From NCBI RefSeq assembly GCF_000200735.1, contig NC_014970.1, positions 124,001-188,000 on the forward strand: a DNA stretch of 64,000 bases, read 5' to 3'. A program made the translations under genes and the position numbers. The DNA is from Mycoplasma haemofelis str. Langford 1. Its GTDB lineage: Bacteria > Bacillota_I > Bacilli_A > Mycoplasmatales > Mycoplasmoidaceae. Below, piece by piece: positions 39,076 to 48,072 of the stretch. The notes under the pieces were generated by a model that did no database searches, was not told the DNA's origin, and saw nothing but the letters and a program-made list of their open reading frames with translations. Position 1 is the first letter of the stretch, and each line of letters begins with the position of its first letter.

Positions 39076-39645
39076 TTAGTTTCTACAAACATATTTCCCC
39101 ATTCCCCATTCCCCTTTGCATCAAGCTTTGACTGATTCAAAATCCGAAAAAGACTTATCTTCTCCGGCACCCGATCCTACTTTAAGAGTTAATGTATTGT
39201 TTGGAGATTTGGCTTGAGTTGTGTAACTACTGTTCTTCGTATTTCATTCGTCTTTGTCATCTTCCTCTATGACTTGTAAATTATCTGACTTAGCCTTACC
39301 TTTAATGGTGAACTGAGTGCAAAAGTCTTTATAGTTCTGGAGAGAGTAACTTCTGGAAGGCGGGAAATCCTTTTCCTTGGAACATCACTCTTTTAAAGTC
39401 TTCTTTTGAACTTCGCTCAATCCGGTAGCTTTCTTAATTTGTGAACCTTTACTACTTATTATCTTCTCTCATGTACTATCATCTGCGCTGGAGCTTGTAG
39501 ATAGTAAGTAATGCTCTCCATTTTTAGTAACTAAGGAGTGTATGGATTCCTGAGGGGCAGTCATGAGCTTATATCCCCCTCAAGCTCCGATGCCACCCAC
39601 CCCTATTCCTCCCAATAGGAGGGAGGATTTAGTGGTTACAGCCAT
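39076..39645 (-). CDS. Family F array protein, C-terminus shifted by a 7-bp repeat
   Basis: ATG 39645 to TAA 39076, 189 residues. Hydrophobic residues 8-27 (Leu-Leu-Leu-Gly-Gly-Ile-Gly-Val-Gly-Gly-Ile-Gly-Ala-Trp-Gly-Gly-Tyr), Asn-Gly-Glu-His-Tyr-Leu-Leu-Ser-Thr-Ser, Glu-Trp-Cys-Ser-Lys. After Ala-Trp-Cys-Lys-Gly-Glu-Trp-Gly the frame turns into a short unrelated tail. Removing one 7-bp unit of the tandem repeat at 39095-39114 restores the family ending Tyr-Glu-Ser-Phe-Lys-Thr-Trp-Cys-Thr-Lys-Ser-Leu, which ends at TAA 39027. Confidence 0.7.
39095..39114 (-). repeat. 7-bp tandem repeat inside a coding sequence
   Basis: TTCCCCA TTCCCCA TTCCCC on the + strand (GGGGAAT units on the coding strand), nearly three copies. 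A unit length not divisible by three means each gain or loss changes the reading frame of the 39645 gene. Confidence 0.85.
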
Positions 39646-40280
39646 TATTGTTGCGGACTAACACATCACTTATCAAATGCCTTATAGGAATTATCTGTAT
39701 CGCTAATAAATAGGGCATTACTCATAGACTTACATCAGTCTCTTATGTCGTTTGCTTTCTTGGTAGATATGGTATCTTTGGTTATTTTTGTTTCTCCTAT
39801 GGTAATTTGAATATCTTCGCTAGTGGCTTGTGTCTTATAACGTTCTTGAACTTTAGTTCATTCTCCGCTATTTTCAAATTCAATCAAGGACTTCCCGTCA
39901 GTAAGTTTGGATAATACTTCAGTTCGTATGGTGTTTCTAGTACACCAATCATCGAACTTTATTAGTAAATCATCCTCATAGAATTTCTCCTGAGCTGTTC
40001 TTGCGCATCACTTTTTAAGCTTTTCGGTATCTATAGGATTCCCGATTTCTTTCTGGGCAAGTAAATTGTCTTTTACTTCTTTAGCTATATTGTCCCATTG
40101 TGCGTTGTGGCTAGAGTCGGAAGTGGAGAGTATAAATCTCTTTTCTTGACTGGATATGACTGTGAGAATCATCTCCCTTTCCTCTTGTTTAGATCGATGG
40201 GGAAAGGAGAGAACAGCTCCCACTCCCCCTGTTGTTCCGATACCACTTAGACCCAGTAAGAATTTGGCCTTTGAATCCAT
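39645..40280 (-). CDS. Family G array protein, 211 aa
   Basis: ATG 40280 to TAA 39645, the stop overlapping the ATG of the next gene. N-terminus Met-Asp-Ser-Lys-Ala-Lys-Phe-Leu-Leu-Gly-Leu-Ser-Gly-Ile-Gly-Thr-Thr-Gly-Gly-Val (hydrophobic), Gln-Glu-Lys-Arg-Phe-Ile-Leu-Ser-Thr-Ser, then Lys-Trp-Cys, Asp-Trp-Cys-Thr, Asp-Trp-Cys-Lys and Lys-Trp-Cys-Val. Paralogs at 44049 and 55859. Function unknown. Confidence 0.75.
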
Positions 40281-40322
40281 AAATTAATAACTATTTAGGG
40301 GATTTAAATGTGCAATGGGAGA

Positions 40323-40877
40323 CTACCCCTCTAAACATCTGGATTCCACTTTGGTATAGATAGCATCTCCATCAGAATTAATTAATCTAGTATCCAATTT
40401 AGATTCACATCATCCCTTTAAAGCATCCTTCGCCTTTTGATCACTCTCAGAGACTTGAGTCAGATCGCTTTTTATAGTTTGCAAATCCTTTAATAAATCG
40501 TTGGTATCGGTACTTTTTATGGATTTGATCTTCTCATCCCACTTGGTGGTTAAGGCTTTCTTTATCTTTTCTCTAATGGTTTTGGGTAGTGGGATACATC
40601 ACTGTTTTGCATCAGAAGAATCATTCCCTACACATCAAGCCTTAACTGCCTTTCCTCCGTCAGTATTGTCGCTAGTGCTTTCTATTGTGGGGGTCTTGGT
40701 CTTTAGGGCAGTTATGAAAGGAGTTTGTGATTTAAATTCTTTGAAAACTAATTGATATTCCTCCTCTGTGAGCTTCTGAAGATTACTATTCCCATTTGTT
40801 AATTTGTAAATCCCAAAAGCTCCAGCACCTCCTGCAGAGGCTCCCAAAGCTGCCAACGAAGCTAACTTAGCACTCAT
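40323..40877 (-). CDS. Family H array protein, 184 aa
   Basis: ATG 40877 to TAG 40323. Hydrophobic residues 6-25 (Leu-Ala-Ala-Leu-Gly-Ala-Ser-Ala-Gly-Gly-Ala-Gly-Ala-Phe-Gly-Ile-Tyr), Leu-Thr-Glu-Glu-Glu-Tyr-Gln-Leu-Val-Phe-Lys-Glu-Phe-Lys-Ser, then three Trp-Cys motifs and Leu-Pro-Lys-Thr-Ile-Arg-Glu-Lys-Ile. Ends Val-Glu-Ser-Arg-Cys-Leu-Glu-Gly. Paralogs start at 49927 and 60020. Member of the duplicated L-K-J-I-H block. Confidence 0.75.
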
Positions 40878-40880
40878 ATC

Positions 40881-41459
40881 TTAAGCAGTGCATCAATGGG
40901 CTATTCGATCGTAATTCTTATCTTCTCCTTCCCTTAATTCCTTTTGTGAATATGTATTGCATCACTTCTTAAAGTCTTCTTCTTGTAAGTTATCTTGAGC
41001 TTTATTTTCCATCTGATCTAATGGGATCTTCTTATCATCATCTGTCTTGTGCTTTTTGTATTCTCCAAGCTTTGTTGATAAGGAGTCGGAAATGGTCTTT
41101 TTCTCCTTGGATAATTTATCTCTTACAGAAGGAGCAAGACATCACTCCTTGGCTTTATTGTGAAGATCTTCAGAGTTAGTTTTCTCCAGAGTGGAAGAGC
41201 ATCAGGAAGATAGCTCTTCTTTAGTGATGGTATCTTTATCGTTTATTTTTAAATTAAGCTTGGTTGAAATGCTGGTGGTATAGATATGGACTTTAATATC
41301 TCATCTAGAATCACTCGCAGAAGTCAAGATTGATCTATCCAACTTCTCTAGCGATTCTTTTACAGATATCCCTTTCTCCCAAGGTTTAAAGTAAAGAGCT
41401 CCAACCGCCGAAGCACTGGCAACTCCAGTAGCTATACTCGCTCCCAGTAATTTATTCAT
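40881..41459 (-). CDS. Family I array protein, 192 aa
   Basis: ATG 41459 to TAA 40881, three bases before the next ATG. Hydrophobic residues 4-23, then Tyr-Phe-Lys-Pro-Trp-Glu-Lys-Gly. Motifs Ser-Ser-Trp-Cys-Ser, Glu-Trp-Cys-Leu-Ala-Pro-Ser-Val-Arg-Asp-Lys-Leu-Ser, Lys-Trp-Cys-Asn-Thr-Tyr and His-Trp-Cys-Thr. Several Trp are TGA. Paralogs at 50518 and 60602. The middle is Lys/Asp rich and likely helical. Confidence 0.75.
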
Positions 41460-42067
41460 TAAGATGATGCTTTATCCTTAGTGCATCAAGCCTTCATATC
41501 ATCCTTTAACTTCTTATTAGAGGATGCATGAAGACCCTTGTTATCTATGCATCAAGGTTTGATCTTGTCTTTGCCTGACGCTTTATTGTCAGCCTTTAAA
41601 GCGTCAATCTCGTTATTATTCTTTCCCGTGTTATACGTATCTCAAGCAGCTTCTCAATCGCCACCATCTTGAATAATCTCCTTATTTGAACCTAGTGTCC
41701 TTGTAATTCGTGCTCCTATGCTCTCAGTATCGATACACCACTTCCTTGCCCTTGCTAATGAGGAGTAGAAGTTATTAGATGTTCATCCGGTTTCTAGCGC
41801 GGTTGCGCATCATATCTTAATTCCCTTCTTCCATTTATCCTCAGCACTGTCATCAAGATCTTTGATCTTTAGAGTATCTGGTGCTTTCTTATATTCCTCA
41901 TAGTGTTGACCTCAAGCCTCATCTTCGGACGCATCAGTTAATAGAATTTCGTTAATTTCTGTTTTGACACTTCTTGAGGAATTAGTTTGGTAGTACATTC
42001 CATAAGTGGCAGCACTTGTGGCGCCTCCACCAGCAACAGTTAATGAGCAGATTTTGGATGGAGACAT
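41459..42067 (-). CDS. Family J array protein, 202 aa
   Basis: ATG 42067 to TAA 41459 (stop overlaps next ATG). N-terminus Ile-Cys-Ser-Leu-Thr-Val-Ala-Gly-Gly-Gly-Ala-Thr-Ser-Ala-Ala-Thr-Tyr-Gly-Met-Tyr is almost identical to the 61232 paralog. TGA Trp codons abound, including Ala-Trp-Gly-Gln-His-Tyr, Met-Trp-Cys-Ala, Lys-Trp-Cys-Ile, Pro-Trp-Cys-Ile and Ala-Trp-Cys-Thr. Best conserved family between the two duplicated blocks. Confidence 0.75.
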
Positions 42068-42071
42068 TTCA

Positions 42072-42698
42072 TTAAGCTACACATCAAGTCTCGATCAAGT
42101 GATAACGATCATTCTCATCTATAAATTCCTCTTCCAACCCACCTTTACATCAATTCATAATCACTTCGGGAGTCACTCCACTATTGGCGTTTTTTAATTC
42201 AGAATTGGGCATCTTCTTGTTATGAAGCTTTCCTACATAATTGGAGACCTTTGTAGCTCATCGTTGGTCATGGAATTTGGTAACATCAATGACCACCTTG
42301 TTCTTCATGGCAAACATCTCCTTCATGTTAGGAACTGAGCACATTTGGGAGATGTCATTGAAGAGCTTTTCTTGGTAGTCCTTATTTAAGGAGTTAGCAC
42401 ATCACTCTTCCATCACATCCCTTGTAATTCACTTGTTGAATTTGGTTTGATATTGACGTCTTCTTATTTCTCAAGCATTGTTGCTGGAAGAGGAGGTTAA
42501 TAGTTTCTTATTGGCTTCCTTTATGGCATCTCCTATACTCTTACCTTTGGCTTGAGTCATGACAGGAGGAGACTCTGCTGTCATGGCGGTAGTTACTTTT
42601 GCTTCCGATGAAGCGCCTTTGAATAAAGTAAAGCCTGCAATTCCGGATGCTCCGACCACTACAGGAATGACTTTCTTTGCGGCAGAGGGTAATGACAT
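42072..42698 (-). CDS. Family K array protein, 208 aa
   Basis: ATG 42698 to TAA 42072. Hydrophobic residues 8-26 (Lys-Val-Ile-Pro-Val-Val-Val-Gly-Ala-Ser-Gly-Ile-Ala-Gly-Phe-Thr-Leu), a Ser/Thr/Ala-rich linker, then Tyr-Gln-Thr-Lys-Phe-Asn-Lys-Trp-Ile-Thr, Glu-Glu-Trp-Cys, Met-Asn-Trp-Cys and Glu-Thr-Trp-Cys. Paralog at 62035. A perfect hairpin (42719-42738) separates it from the upstream family L gene; the duplicate pair at 62.0 kb lacks it. Confidence 0.75.
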
Positions 42699-42718
42699 GT
42701 TAATGAGTCATCATTACT

Positions 42719-42738
42719 AAAGTCATTGTCATGACTTT
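42719..42738. other. Perfect 8-bp hairpin between family L and K genes
   Basis: AAAGTCAT, loop TGTC, ATGACTTT. On the + strand it is followed by more T. Neighbouring bases repeat ATGAC/GTCAT several times. On the transcribed - strand no long T-run follows, so it may pause, process or weakly terminate the L-K transcript. Confidence 0.55.
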
Positions 42739-42746
42739 TTCATGAT

Positions 42747-43403
42747 CTAAGTAGAGCTATTCTTTGTACAGTATTTCTTTACTATCTTGAAGTCATCGAT
42801 CTTAGTAAATGGAATTGAGACTTTCTTTTTACAAAAGGATTGAATTACATTTCACTTCGTAGACGCTTCGCTTTGATGATTTTTTAAATCAGATAATTCT
42901 TTGGGGAGAATTCCCATGGTCTTGTCATCATGATCTTTAATTTTGTCGTAGTTAGATTGATAGGAAGAGCTATCCGTTCCATTGTCAAAGGACAGGATCT
43001 TGTCTCCGCTCTGAATGGAATTAGTTAGTCTTTCTGATAAAGTTAGGATGCAGAACTTCTTGGTGATCTTTAAATCATCTTCCTTTGCTCCTACAAGCTT
43101 ACTTTGATAAGTATTCTCATACATCATTCGACATCATCCCTTTATAGCCTCCCCTCCATTCTTATCATTCCCTTGATGTTTATCTTTAATGGCCTTTAGG
43201 GAACTGGGAATCTTGGCTTCCTTCTCTAGCTTTTTGAATTGATCAGATCACGCATCATCAAAGTCTTTGTCGGTTCCAAGAACTTCATTCTTTATCTTAT
43301 TCCCAATAGTCTCTATGGAGTTGTAATGAACTCCAGCAACGCTAGCTCCAGTAACTCCCGCACCAGAAGCTAATCCAATTCCAGCTTTAGTAATAACACT
43401 CAT
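42747..43403 (-). CDS. Family L array protein, 218 aa
   Basis: ATG 43403 to TAG 42747. Hydrophobic residues 6-26, Asn-Ser-Ile-Glu-Thr-Ile-Gly-Asn-Lys-Ile-Lys-Asn-Glu-Val-Leu-Gly-Thr, Trp-Ser-Asp-Gln-Phe-Lys-Lys-Leu, one Gly-Trp-Cys-Arg, and lone Cys in Lys-Phe-Cys-Ile-Leu-Thr and Lys-Tyr-Cys-Thr. Related to family M but distinct. Paralog 62697 in the duplicated block. Confidence 0.75.
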
Positions 43404-43416
43404 TATGTTCCTTCAT

Positions 43417-44049
43417 CTAGGTGCTCTTAATGCATCACTTAGTGAATGTTTTGTATGAATCGCTTTCAGATTCTTCAAATAAAGTGTTATTCATGGACTT
43501 ACATCAGTCTCTTATATCGTTGTCTTGACGACTACTCATATCGGAATTAGTTATCTTCTTACCTTCCAGTGTGATTTGTAATTTGGGATCGGTAGCATTA
43601 GTTTTGTAGTCGTTATATTGAGATGTCCATCCCGCGCTATCGTTAAATTCAATTAGAGACTTATTGGACTCTAGCTTTTCTATAACTTCAGTGAGAATGG
43701 TATTTCTAGTACATCGGAAGTCGAATTTGATGAGTAAATCATCCTTATAAAACGTCTTCTTAGAGGTTTCTTCACATCAACTCTTAAGTCTACTTTCATC
43801 TATAGGATCTCCAATTTCCGTCTTAGCAATCACATCATCCTTTATCTCTTTAACGATTGCTCCTCATTGTGCATTGTGAACATCGTTAGAAGTGGAAAGT
43901 ACGAATCTCCTTTCTTGGCTGGAAATGACTGTCAATATTGATTCCCTTTCTTCCTCTTTAGACCTGTGGGGAAAGGCGAAAAATGCCCCCACCCCTCCAG
44001 TAGTTCCTACTCCACTTAAACCAAGTAAAAGTTTGGCTTTTGAATCCAT
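43417..44049 (-). CDS. Family G array protein, 210 aa
   Basis: ATG 44049 to TAG 43417. Begins Met-Asp-Ser-Lys-Ala-Lys-Leu-Leu-Leu-Gly-Leu-Ser-Gly-Val-Gly-Thr-Thr-Gly-Gly, nearly the same as the 40280 gene. In the third motif a Cys remains but Trp is replaced by Arg (Phe-Arg-Cys-Thr). It is the first gene of this - strand run, divergent from the + strand gene at 44277 across a 227-base intergenic region. Confidence 0.75.
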
Positions 44050-44276
44050 GAACTTGTTGATTTCAAACTACTTTAAAAATAGTCTCAAGATGTTTAAAGG
44101 GACGAGATTTGTCTGTTGGGGGAATTGAAAAAAGGTAGCCCTTTGTACTCGAAATTTAGAAAGGTGAGAAGGCGGATTGGGGTTCCAAATTCTTTTGAAT
44201 ACGATAATAAATCCGAATTAGAGGAAACCCCTTTTCTGAGTATTTGAATATGAATTATTTTCTCAAGCAGATTTAA
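44050..44276. other. Divergent intergenic region
   Basis: Lies between divergent genes at 44049 (-) and 44277 (+), so both promoters should be here. AT-rich with GATAAT-like and GAATAT stretches at 44200-44260; I cannot fix -10 or -35 boxes with confidence. No ORF. Confidence 0.4.
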
Positions 44277-44891
44277 ATGAAAGGAACTTATGTTGCCACT
44301 TCATTAGCTGGAGTGGGGGCGGTAGGAGGGGCTTCAGCTCTTTATTTCTATAAAGGTGGGGATAGTGTTGAGACTTTAAGGAGTAAATTTGCAGGAGCTC
44401 TAATAGAGGATACTGAGACTACTATATGGGATGCTAAATGAGATGCGCTTAAGAAGGGTTCTGTGAATGGGGATAATGAAAATTTGAAATTAGCTTTATC
44501 TAAGAAGGATGGTAATTCGGAGCAAGAGGGTAAGGATGCTTTGAAGAGAGGGTGTAAGGAACTTTATGAATCTCCCTTTAAGAATAGAGAAGATAAGAAC
44601 TTCTTAGATTTCAAAAGCTATTGCGCCAAGAATAATAAGGAGAAGGCTGGAGGTAGTGAGTTGATTGCTAAGGTAGATACTGATGAGGGTTGAGGAACTA
44701 AGTGAACTAATTTGAAGTCACATCAAGGAGATATAGATTCAGAGTTAGAAGATATTAAGAAGAAAGATACTACCTCTCAAGAAGCTGAGAGGAAAAAGGA
44801 GATTAAGGCTTGATGTGAAAAAGTTGCTTCTGAATTATTTGAGTTAGAGAGTGTAAGGTATAAGAACTTTGTAACTTATTGCAAACCCTAG
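44277..44891 (+). CDS. Lone + strand array protein, 204 aa
   Basis: ATG 44277 to TAG 44889, three TGA Trp codons. Hydrophobic residues 6-26 (Ala-Thr-Ser-Leu-Ala-Gly-Val-Gly-Ala-Val-Gly-Gly-Ala-Ser-Ala-Leu-Tyr-Phe-Tyr), then a Lys/Glu/Asp-rich domain with Arg-Gly-Cys-Lys, Ser-Tyr-Cys-Ala, Ala-Trp-Cys-Glu and Thr-Tyr-Cys-Lys. Its build is that of families L/M although it is on the opposite strand, which suggests an inverted copy. Its TAG overlaps the old stop of the converging 45526 gene (shared CTAG). Confidence 0.75.
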
Positions 44892-44971
44892 TCTTTAGAA
44901 CAGTACTTCTTAATTAGCTTAAAGGTATTATCGTTATTTCCCTTGAATGGCTTAGAATAGCTATTCTTGCA

Positions 44972-45526
44972 TTAAGTTTCCAATTCAGTTCATTTACTTT
45001 GACTGCTGTCCTGAGAGTATCCTTCTTTTAAAGCTTTAAGAGTGCTATCTAAAGCTCCGTCTGTATCTTTGTGGGAGTTTAATTCTTGATATTTAGATTT
45101 AAAATCGGTATCCTTCCCATTACTCTTCTTATCTATTAACTTAGCGTCCGTAATTTTCTCTTGAATGGATTGAATGCAGTACTTCTTGACTACTCTCAGC
45201 AAATCTTCCTTCCCTTTAGAAAATGAACTTTTGTAGGTAACTTTATAGGATTCTGAACATCAACCCTTAATGGCTGATATCTGTTTGTTTTCTTCAGTTA
45301 TGGATTTCAGCTTTTTAAGATCTTCAGGAATCTTTCCATTCTCGGAAGATAATTTCTCAAATTGAGACTTTCAAGAAGGATTAAATTCCTCACCAGTCCC
45401 CAGAACATCATCTTTTACTTTGCTAAAGATATCTTCCTTAGAGGATAAATAGACTCCACCAACTCCGAGACCTGCAGTCCCTGTTGCTCCAGTTAATCCG
45501 GCAGCTATCTTTGCAGCGCTAGTCAT
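44972..45526 (-). CDS. Family M array protein, cut short by TGA-to-TAA change
   Basis: ATG 45526 to TAA 44972-44974, 184 residues. Hydrophobic start, Ser-Ser-Lys-Glu-Asp-Ile-Phe-Ser-Lys-Val-Lys-Asp-Asp-Val-Leu-Gly, Lys-Tyr-Cys-Ile-Gln-Ser. The stop stands where paralogs have the Trp of a Trp-Cys motif; translation beyond gives Cys-Lys-Asn-Ser-Tyr-Ser-Lys-Pro-Phe-Lys-Gly ... Lys-Lys-Tyr-Cys-Ser-Lys-Asp and a stop at 44888, the normal family ending. So a single base change ended the frame about 28 codons early. Confidence 0.7.
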
Positions 45527-46188
45527 TAAGAAGCCTTAATGCAGTATTTCTTTAGGTTCTTAAATAGATCAGTTTCTCCTTTAAATGGAGTGTTGTAGTG
45601 CTTGTTGCATCACCCCTGTAAATCAGCTCATTTTGTATCTCCTTGAGTATCCGCCTTGTCCTTTCAGGCAGCTAACTCAGTATCTAAAACTCCATCTGAA
45701 GAGGGATTGTGATTCTTGAGGGCTTTATAGTTTGTTACAAAATCGTTTTTATCACCGGCCTCACTTAATACCTTTTTATTGGCTTGCCCGTTAAGAGTGG
45801 ATTGTAGCCTTTCTTTGGTGCTTTGAATGCAGTAGGTTTTTACTTCATTCAAAAGGGATTCATTTGCTTTGGATAATGAAGTTTTATATGTTTGTTCATA
45901 AGAACTCTTACATCAGTTCTTTAGAGCTTCTCTAGAGGCCTCTAGATCGCTATTAGTATGCTTTTCCTTTAACTTCTTAAGCTCTGCAGATAGTTCCCCT
46001 TTATGTCCTAATAACTTCTTATGTTGATCCTTCCAAGACTCATTAAATTCAGATGAAGTTCCTAAGACTTTATCTTTAACTATACTTCCAATTGTTTCCT
46101 TGGAGCTATAGTAAACTCCCCCAACAGTTAGGCTACCAGCCCCTCCAATTCCACTTAAAGCTGCTGCAGTTTTGGCCGCTCCAGTCAT
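45526..46188 (-). CDS. Family M array protein, 220 aa
   Basis: ATG 46188 to TAA 45526 (overlaps next ATG). Residues 8-28 hydrophobic and Gly-rich, Ser-Lys-Glu-Thr-Ile-Gly-Ser-Ile-Val-Lys-Asp-Lys-Val-Leu-Gly, Ser-Trp-Lys-Asp-Gln-His-Lys-Lys-Leu. Motifs Asn-Trp-Cys-Lys, Thr-Tyr-Cys-Ile-Gln-Ser, Gly-Trp-Cys-Asn and Lys-Tyr-Cys-Ile. Nearest relative is the 54579 gene, which also has the same neighbours on both sides. Confidence 0.75.
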
Positions 46189-46835
46189 TATGTTCCCGCT
46201 TTAATACAATACTTTTTGGCAACTTTAAAGGCCTCAACAGTTGCCAATGTTAGATATTGATCATGAACTGACTTGCAATATGACTGAAGCTTTTGTCAGT
46301 TTTGAGCGGATGTAGAGTCATCGGCTGTGGGAGCTAGCTTTTTAAGTTCTTCAGTTAAAGATCCCTCAGCCTTCTCATCATGACTCTTTAATTTCTTATA
46401 GTTAGCTTTAAATTCACTCTCATCTGTGTTGCTGGATGTCACATCTAGAACTTTACCTCCAGTTTTAAACTCTATTGATAGTTGATCTTTAAAGGTCTGG
46501 GTGCATCACTTCTTCGTCTCTTCAAGAAGTTCGGAATCCTCTCCTTTGGAGAAGATGCTCTTGTGAGTGGAGGAATAGTTTTTATGGCAATGAAGAGCCA
46601 TTTCTTTACCGTCCTTTATTTTCTTTAAAGTCTCGCTTAGGCTGTCTTTCCCTTCTTGAAGTTTCTTATATTTGTGCTCCCAAGTGCTTTTGAAGTCATC
46701 ATAGCTACCCAAAAGCTTCCCTTTCAATTTGGCCTCTATAGTCTCTAAAGAAGCATAGTAGGCTCCTCCCCCTCCAGATCCTACCGCCCCAGCAGCAACA
46801 CTTCCCACTGAAGCTAATTTAGCTGCAAAAGTCAT
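46188..46835 (-). CDS. Family M array protein, 215 aa
   Basis: ATG 46835 to TAA 46188 (overlaps next ATG). Gly-rich hydrophobic start (Ala-Ala-Gly-Ala-Val-Gly-Ser-Gly-Gly-Gly-Gly-Ala-Tyr-Tyr), Ser-Leu-Glu-Thr-Ile-Glu-Ala-Lys-Leu-Lys-Gly-Lys-Leu-Leu-Gly, Lys-Trp-Cys-Thr-Gln-Thr, Ser-Tyr-Cys-Lys, Lys-Tyr-Cys-Ile-Lys-Ala-Gly-Thr. Close to the 55220 gene. Here one WC Trp has become Tyr or His in several motifs. Confidence 0.75.
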
Positions 46836-46837
46836 GA

Positions 46838-47413
46838 CTATTTCTTGCAGAATGTCTCCATTAATTGGAATGTCGAATCATCCTTCCCTTTGTATGGCTT
46901 CTTAGATGTAGAGTTACATCAAGCTTTAAAGTCTTTGAGGTCATTGTCCTGAGGCTCATCTTTTAAGGATTCTTTTATTTTCTTAAGAGCCCTAGGGAGC
47001 TCCCCAGAATAATCCTTTAACTTCTTGTAATTGGTTTTGTGATCTGCATCTTCTTTAGATAGTGATTCTCCAATTTTCTCAGCCAGAGGCTGAATACAAT
47101 TCTCTTCTACTTTAGCTAAAAAAGAGTCGTTACTGGGTTGTAAAAGACTTCTGTAGGTGCGTAAATAGCTTCTTCTGCATCACCCCCTCAGGTCTTCTTT
47201 ATTCTTTATATGTTCAAATTCCCCGGTCTTATTCTTCATGGCTCCAAATTTCTGTTGTCAGGAGTCATCAAATTCATCACTATCTCCAAGAACTCTGTGA
47301 TGGACGTAATCATATATCGTCTCTTTAGTTCCGAAATATAAGGCACCCATTCCTCCTGCGGCAGATAAAGCTCCTACAGCCCCCAATCCGGCCAGATTCG
47401 CGGGAGAAGGCAC
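46838..47413 (-). CDS. Family M array protein, 191 aa, GTG start
   Basis: GTG 47413 to TAG 46838. Hydrophobic residues 7-28, Thr-Lys-Glu-Thr-Ile-Tyr-Asp-Tyr-Val-His-His-Arg-Val-Leu-Gly-Asp, Gly-Trp-Cys-Arg-Arg, Glu-Asn-Cys-Ile-Gln-Pro and Ala-Trp-Cys-Asn. About 25 residues shorter than its neighbours in the middle part. Its GTG overlaps the stop of the upstream gene. Three or more Trp are TGA. Confidence 0.7.
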
Positions 47414-48057
47414 TAACTAGTTTTGATGCACAACTCTTTACCTACTTTGAATATATCACCCTCTTCAGTAAATGGTATGGACTGTATCTTCTTACATCAA
47501 CCTTGGAGTACGGTTCATTTAGTGCTTGCTTCTGCGGATTTAAGATCCTTTAGCTCCGAAGGAAGTTTCCCTTTTGTGGCCTCATCATAGTTTTGTATCT
47601 TGTTGAAGTTAGTTGAATATTCAGATTGATTCTCATTTGCACCATTACCTAGAAGCTTGTGATTACCTGTAAGTAGGGAAGTGAACTTCTCTCCCAGACT
47701 TTGGATGCAATACTTTTCTACTTTTTTAAGTCTGGAGTCATCCTTAGAACTAAAGACGCTTTTGTATACGTAAGAATAGGATTTAGAACATCAGTCCTTT
47801 AAGGCTGCTGCTCCTGTTTCTTCATTATTGGAATGTTGTGTTTTTATATTCTCCAGTTCTGGGAATCCATCTTGAGATTCCTCTTTCATCTGCTTAAATT
47901 TAAATTTTCAAGAATCATTGAATTCCTGCCCAGTACCTAGGACTCTATCTTTAACTTGATTTCCTATGGAGTCCTTGGTATAAAGATACATTCCTCCCAT
48001 TCCAGCGCCACTCGCAGTTCCTGCCGCTCCAATCCCCGCAAGCATCTTCCCAGTCAT
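47413..48057 (-). CDS. Family M array protein, 214 aa
   Basis: ATG 48057 to TAG 47413. Hydrophobic residues 4-24, Thr-Lys-Asp-Ser-Ile-Gly-Asn-Gln-Val-Lys-Asp-Arg-Val-Leu-Gly-Thr, Ser-Trp-Lys-Phe-Lys-Phe, Asp-Trp-Cys-Ser-Lys-Ser-Tyr, Lys-Tyr-Cys-Ile-Gln-Ser-Leu and Gly-Trp-Cys-Lys. Same build and spacing as its neighbours; stop and next start overlap. Confidence 0.72.
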
Positions 48058-48072
48058 GAGATTGTCAGGAAT

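Noticed and set aside
40501..40755. + strand ORFs with hydrophobic content opposite array genes (also 48854, 51438, 58944, 59467, 60097)
   Set aside because: They mirror the - strand family genes, appear at homologous spots in paralogs, and lack start signals; antisense shadows.
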